Shown here one piece after another: positions 13,626-16,270 of a stretch of 16,270 bases of DNA. A program made the translations under genes and the position numbers. The first letter of the stretch is position 1; each line of letters starts with the position of its first letter. Source of the stretch: an uncultured Desulfovibrionaceae bacterium (GTDB taxonomy: Bacteria; Desulfobacterota; Desulfovibrionia; Desulfovibrionales; Desulfovibrionaceae); contig CAMTOM010000006.1 of assembly GCA_947074125.1 (NCBI GenBank), positions 1 to 16,270 of the forward strand, read 5' to 3'. Below the pieces are notes generated by a model. That model worked only from the letters and a program-made list of their open reading frames with translations, made no database searches and had not been told where the DNA came from.

Positions 13626-13651
13626 GAGAAGAACGTCCTGGAGAGAAAATT

Positions 13652-13765
13652 ATGAAAGTCAGACCTTCCGTTAAAAAGATCTGCCCCAAATGCAAGGTCA
13701 TTCGGCGCCGGGGCGTGCTCAGAGTAATCTGCGAAAACCCCCGGCATAAACAGCGTCAGGGCTAG
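13652..13765 (+). CDS. rpmJ: 50S ribosomal protein L36, zinc form
   Basis: L36 is the smallest 50S protein and stabilises 23S rRNA near L6 and L16. The 37-residue product reads MKVRPSVKKICPKCKVIRRR (1-20) followed by GVLRVICENPRHKQRQG. Its zinc ligands are Cys11, Cys14, Cys27 and His32, the C+ form. It starts at ATG 13652 after CTGGAGAG and ends 14 bases before rpsM. The length is exactly that of the family. Confidence 0.97.
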   Translation: MKVRPSVKKICPKCKVIRRRGVLRVICENPRHKQRQG

Positions 13766-13779
13766 GCAGGAGACATACT

Positions 13780-14148
13780 GTGGCGAGAATTGCAGGTGTA
13801 GATTTGCCTCGTGGCAAAAGGGTTGATATTGCGCTTACCTATATTTACGGAATTGGCCGTGTCACGGCTTTGAAAATTCTGGATTCCACTGGTGTGGACT
13901 GGACACGCAATATAGATGACCTTTCGGCGAATGAAGTGAATGAAATCCGTAAGGAACTGGAACAGCATTACAAGGTGGAAGGTGACTTGCGCCGTGATGT
14001 GTCCAGCAACATTAAGCGTCTTATGGATATTGGCTGTTATCGTGGGCTGCGTCATCGTCGTGGCTTGCCTGTGCATGGCCAGCGTACTCACACCAATGCC
14101 CGTACCCGTAAGGGGCCGCGCCGTGGTGCTGTAGGCAAGAAAAAGTAG
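13780..14148 (+). CDS. rpsM: 30S ribosomal protein S13
   Basis: S13 lies in the 30S head and contacts the 50S through bridges to L5 and 23S rRNA. The 122-residue product, from GTG 13780, reads MARIAGVDLPRGKRVDIALT (1-20), then YIYGIGRVTALKIL (21-34), GCYRGLRHRRGLPVHGQRTH (85-104) and the basic tail TNARTRKGPRRGAVGKKK. The GTG start is supported by AGGAG at 13768-13772 with a seven-base spacer and by the conserved MARIAGV opening. It heads the classical alpha operon genes. Confidence 0.97.
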   Translation: MARIAGVDLPRGKRVDIALTYIYGIGRVTALKILDSTGVDWTRNIDDLSANEVNEIRKELEQHYKVEGDLRRDVSSNIKRLMDIGCYRGLRHRRGLPVHGQRTHTNARTRKGPRRGAVGKKK

Positions 14149-14203
14149 TTACGGTCTCCTGTGCCTGATCGCACGGTGACTCATTCATTCGCGAGGAATT
14201 GTC

Positions 14204-14593
14204 ATGGCAAAAGCTAGGAAAGTAGCCAAGAAAAAGGATAAGAAGAACGTTCCTATGGGCATTGCCCATATTCAGGCTTCGTTCAACAATACCATAATCA
14301 CGTTTACTGATACTCGTGGAAATGCGATCAGCTGGGGTTCTTCCGGTCAGAGCGGCTTCAAGGGATCGCGTAAATCAACCCCCTTTGCTGCACAGGTAGC
14401 TGCTGAAACGGCTGCCCGTAAAGCTCGGGATAATGGCATGCGCACTGTTGGTGTGTATGTGAAAGGACCGGGTTCTGGTCGTGAAGCCGCTATGCGTGCG
14501 ATTAACGCTGCTGGCTTTAAAATTGCGTTTATTCGTGATGTAACGCCTATTCCCCATAACGGTTGCCGCCCTCCCAAGCGGCGTCGTGTCTAG
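14204..14593 (+). CDS. rpsK: 30S ribosomal protein S11
   Basis: S11 forms part of the 30S platform near the Shine-Dalgarno helix. The 129-residue product has a lysine-rich start, then GIAHIQASFNNTIITFTDTR (19-38), NAISWGSSGQSGFKGSRKST (40-59), PFAAQVAAETAARKA (60-74), GPGSGREAAMRAINAAGF (89-106) and DVTPIPHNGCRPPKRRRV (112-129). Start ATG 14204 has GAGGA at 14193-14197. It follows a 55-base gap after rpsM. Its stop codon lies inside a 16-base palindrome described separately. Confidence 0.97.
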   Translation: MAKARKVAKKKDKKNVPMGIAHIQASFNNTIITFTDTRGNAISWGSSGQSGFKGSRKSTPFAAQVAAETAARKARDNGMRTVGVYVKGPGSGREAAMRAINAAGFKIAFIRDVTPIPHNGCRPPKRRRV

Positions 14594-14607
14594 TCTGCAT
14601 GCAGACT
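14592..14607. repeat. Perfect 16-bp palindrome at the rpsK stop codon
   Basis: AGTCTGCATGCAGACT is a perfect inverted repeat that includes the last two bases of the rpsK TAG stop. No T-run follows, so it is not an intrinsic terminator. As RNA it could form a 6-bp stem with a four-base loop; as DNA it could bind a dimeric protein. No role is known. Confidence 0.6.
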
Positions 14608-14635
14608 GAACTGAAAAGAGCAATGAGGATTTATC

Positions 14636-15262
14636 ATGGCTAAATATACTGAAGCGAAATGCCGCATGTGCCGTCGTGAAGGCTGCAAGCTCTTTCTGAA
14701 AGGGGATCGCTGTTTCACCGACAAATGCGCTTATGATCGTCGCCCTTATGCGCCAGGCCAGCATGGTCGTGCGCGCAAAAAGGTGAGCGAATATGCTGTC
14801 CAGCTTCGTGAGAAGCAGAAGGCACGTCGTACCTACGGCGTACTCGAACGCCAGTTCCGAGGCTATTTCGCCAAGGCTGAAATGGCAAAAGGTGTTACCG
14901 GTACCAATTTGCTGGTAATCCTTGAACGTCGTCTGGACAATGTTGTGTTCCGTTTGGGCTTTGCCAATTCCCGCACCCAGGCACGTCAGCTTGTGCGTCA
15001 TGGCATCTTTACCCTGAATGGTCACAAGGTGGATATTCCTTCTTTGCAGGTGAAGGTGGGTGATACGATTTCTGTACCAGAAAAAAATCGTAAAATCCCC
15101 GTACTGGCAGAAGCTCAGGAAGTGATTGCACGTCGTGGCTGTCCCTCTTGGCTTGAAGCCGATGGTGCTTCATTCAAGGGTACGGTGAAAGCTATTCCTC
15201 AGCGTGAGGACATCCAGTTCCCCATCAATGAACAATTGATCGTTGAACTTTATTCGAAATAG
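14636..15262 (+). CDS. rpsD: 30S ribosomal protein S4, zinc form
   Basis: S4 starts 30S assembly on the 5' domain of 16S rRNA, and in E. coli it represses the alpha operon. The 208-residue product carries a zinc-type amino end with Cys9, Cys12, Cys26 and Cys31, the arrangement known from Thermus S4, plus an extra Cys17. Further landmarks are RRPYAPGQHGRARKKVSEYA (35-54), QLREKQKARRTYGVLERQF (56-74) and an S4 RNA-binding domain with ERRLDNVVFRLGFANSRTQA (97-116) and RHGIFTLNGHKVDIPS (121-136). It ends QLIVELYSK. Start ATG 14636 follows GAGGA at 14625-14629. Confidence 0.97.
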   Translation: MAKYTEAKCRMCRREGCKLFLKGDRCFTDKCAYDRRPYAPGQHGRARKKVSEYAVQLREKQKARRTYGVLERQFRGYFAKAEMAKGVTGTNLLVILERRLDNVVFRLGFANSRTQARQLVRHGIFTLNGHKVDIPSLQVKVGDTISVPEKNRKIPVLAEAQEVIARRGCPSWLEADGASFKGTVKAIPQREDIQFPINEQLIVELYSK

Positions 15263-15274
15263 CGAGGGCCGTAA

Positions 15275-16264
15275 ATGCTTATAAAACAAGGCGAACGGCT
15301 GATAAATGCCCGCAACTGGTCTGAGCTGGTAAAGCCGGAGCAGGTTATTCGGGAAGAAGAAACTGCCAGTGTCATGCACGGCAAGTTTATCTGCGAACCT
15401 CTGGAACGCGGATATGGAACGACCATCGGCAATGCTATGCGTCGTGTGCTCCTTTCCTCTTTGCAGGGAGCCGCCCTTGTCGCCGTGAAAATTTCCGGTG
15501 TACAGCATGAATTCACAACAGTGCATGGCGTTTTGGAAGACATTACAGACGTGGTGCTGAATCTGAAGCAGGTTCGGCTGGCCATGGATACCGATGAGCC
15601 ACAGCGTCTGACACTCAGAGTAGAAAAGAAAGGTGCCGTAACGGCAGCCGATATTCAGATGAATCAGCATGTTCTGGTTTTGAATCCAGACTTGCACATC
15701 GCTACTCTGACAGAAGACATTACGCTTGAAATGGAGATGGAAGTGCGTATGGGTAAGGGCTACACGCCAGCCGATATGCATGAAGGTCTCAATGATGAGA
15801 TTGGTCTGATCAAGCTGGACTCCAGTTTTTCTCCTGTTCGAAAGGTTTCGTATGCCGTTGAGCAGGCTCGTGTTGGTCAGATGACAAACTTTGATAAGCT
15901 TATCCTTGAGGTATGGACGGACGGTTCCGTAAGCCCAGAGGATGCCATTGCTTATAGTGCCAAGATCATCAAGGAGCAAGTCTCCGTGTTCATCAACTTC
16001 GATGAATGCATTTCAGGAGATGCTGCTTCGGGTAGCGCTGATCGTGGCGAGTTGAATGAAAATCTGTTTACGAATATTGATGATCTGGAGCTTTCCGTCC
16101 GTGCTCAGAACCGTTGGCGCAGTGCCAATATCGCTCTCGTGGGAGAGCTGGTAAAGCGTCCTGACAGGGAAATGATCAAAACCAAAACTTTTGGAGGCGA
16201 GTCTTTAGATGACATCGAGATGCCTCTTCGCAGTATGGGCATCGGATGGTGTTTTACTCTATAG
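15275..16264 (+). CDS. rpoA: RNA polymerase alpha subunit with an altered, short C-terminal domain
   Basis: RpoA dimerises to seed RNA polymerase assembly through its amino-terminal domain; its carboxy-terminal domain (CTD) binds promoter UP elements and activators. The amino-terminal domain looks intact: GKFICEPLERGYGTTIGNAM (36-55), RRVLLSSLQGAA (56-67) and the dimer region near 196-246. The CTD, from about 262, is recognisable (IDDLELSVRAQN, 268-279). Arg276 and Asn279 match E. coli Arg265 and Asn268, and Gly307 and Ser310 match Gly296 and Ser299. However, the usual Cys-Leu after Asn is Arg280-Trp281, and the usual basic pair after Gly is Gly308-Glu309. The chain ends GIGWCFTL at 329, roughly 18 residues earlier than the D. 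vulgaris protein as I recall it. Start ATG 15275 follows GAGGG at 15264-15268. rplQ is expected just past the window end. Confidence 0.93.
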   Translation: MLIKQGERLINARNWSELVKPEQVIREEETASVMHGKFICEPLERGYGTTIGNAMRRVLLSSLQGAALVAVKISGVQHEFTTVHGVLEDITDVVLNLKQVRLAMDTDEPQRLTLRVEKKGAVTAADIQMNQHVLVLNPDLHIATLTEDITLEMEMEVRMGKGYTPADMHEGLNDEIGLIKLDSSFSPVRKVSYAVEQARVGQMTNFDKLILEVWTDGSVSPEDAIAYSAKIIKEQVSVFINFDECISGDAASGSADRGELNENLFTNIDDLELSVRAQNRWRSANIALVGELVKRPDREMIKTKTFGGESLDDIEMPLRSMGIGWCFTL

Positions 16265-16270
16265 TGTTTT

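Noticed and set aside
16225..16270. A frameshift near the end of rpoA as the cause of the short tail.
   Set aside because: Reading the last 30 bases in the other two frames gives no match to the expected RpoA tail. The divergence also starts about 40 residues earlier without loss of frame, so one indel does not explain it.
1..16270. CRISPR arrays, insertion sequences, phage genes or other accessory systems.
   Set aside because: No spaced repeat series, transposase, integrase or terminal inverted repeats were seen. The window is almost wholly housekeeping genes.

Overview
The window is the S10-spc-alpha ribosomal protein supercluster of a Gram-negative bacterium, all on the + strand, preceded by one unrelated metabolic gene. 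Protein wording points to Desulfovibrionaceae (Desulfovibrio and relatives). The clearest signs are the RpoA amino terminus, the L16 segment around residues 89-100 and the SecY, L5 and L6 wording. Base composition looks moderate (about half G+C by eye), lower than many free-living Desulfovibrio. The genus and species cannot be fixed from this window.

Layout: 1-487 is gene-poor sequence with a short repeated TGTGACAG word. 488-1597 is a class V PLP aminotransferase with its own terminator at 1621-1662. 1663-2275 is a 613-base gene-free and highly structured stretch, most likely the promoter and 5' leader of the S10 operon. 2276-7195 holds rpsJ-rplC-rplD-rplW-rplB-rpsS-rplV-rpsC-rplP-rpmC-rpsQ. 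7205-12777 holds rplN-rplX-rplE-rpsN-(205-base gap)-rpsH-rplF-rplR-rpsE-rpmD-rplO-(128-base gap)-secY. 12779-16264 holds map-rpmJ-rpsM-rpsK-rpsD-rpoA. rplQ would be expected next but lies outside the window. Two genes are too small for a 60-residue ORF cutoff and were read directly: rpmD (L30, 58 aa) and rpmJ (L36, 37 aa).

The products act together. 22 r-proteins build both ribosomal subunits, SecY inserts and exports proteins, methionine aminopeptidase trims new chains, and RpoA nucleates RNA polymerase. Genes are mostly 0-15 bases apart, with stop/start overlaps at rpsC/rplP and rplP/rpmC, so translation is probably coupled. The wider gaps (before rpsJ, rpsH, secY and rpmJ) hold hairpins and possible internal promoters.

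No new defence system, mobile element, CRISPR array or RNA gene was found. The points that deserve a second look are: (i) a patch in the middle of L6 where five normally conserved Gly/Pro positions are replaced, each explainable by one G-to-T or C-to-A change; (ii) an alpha subunit whose C-terminal domain has altered DNA-contact residues and an early end; (iii) the long structured leader with mutually exclusive hairpins; (iv) the unusual gap between rpsN and rpsH. Points (i) and (ii) could be true lineage-specific decay or sequence/assembly error; the window alone cannot decide.
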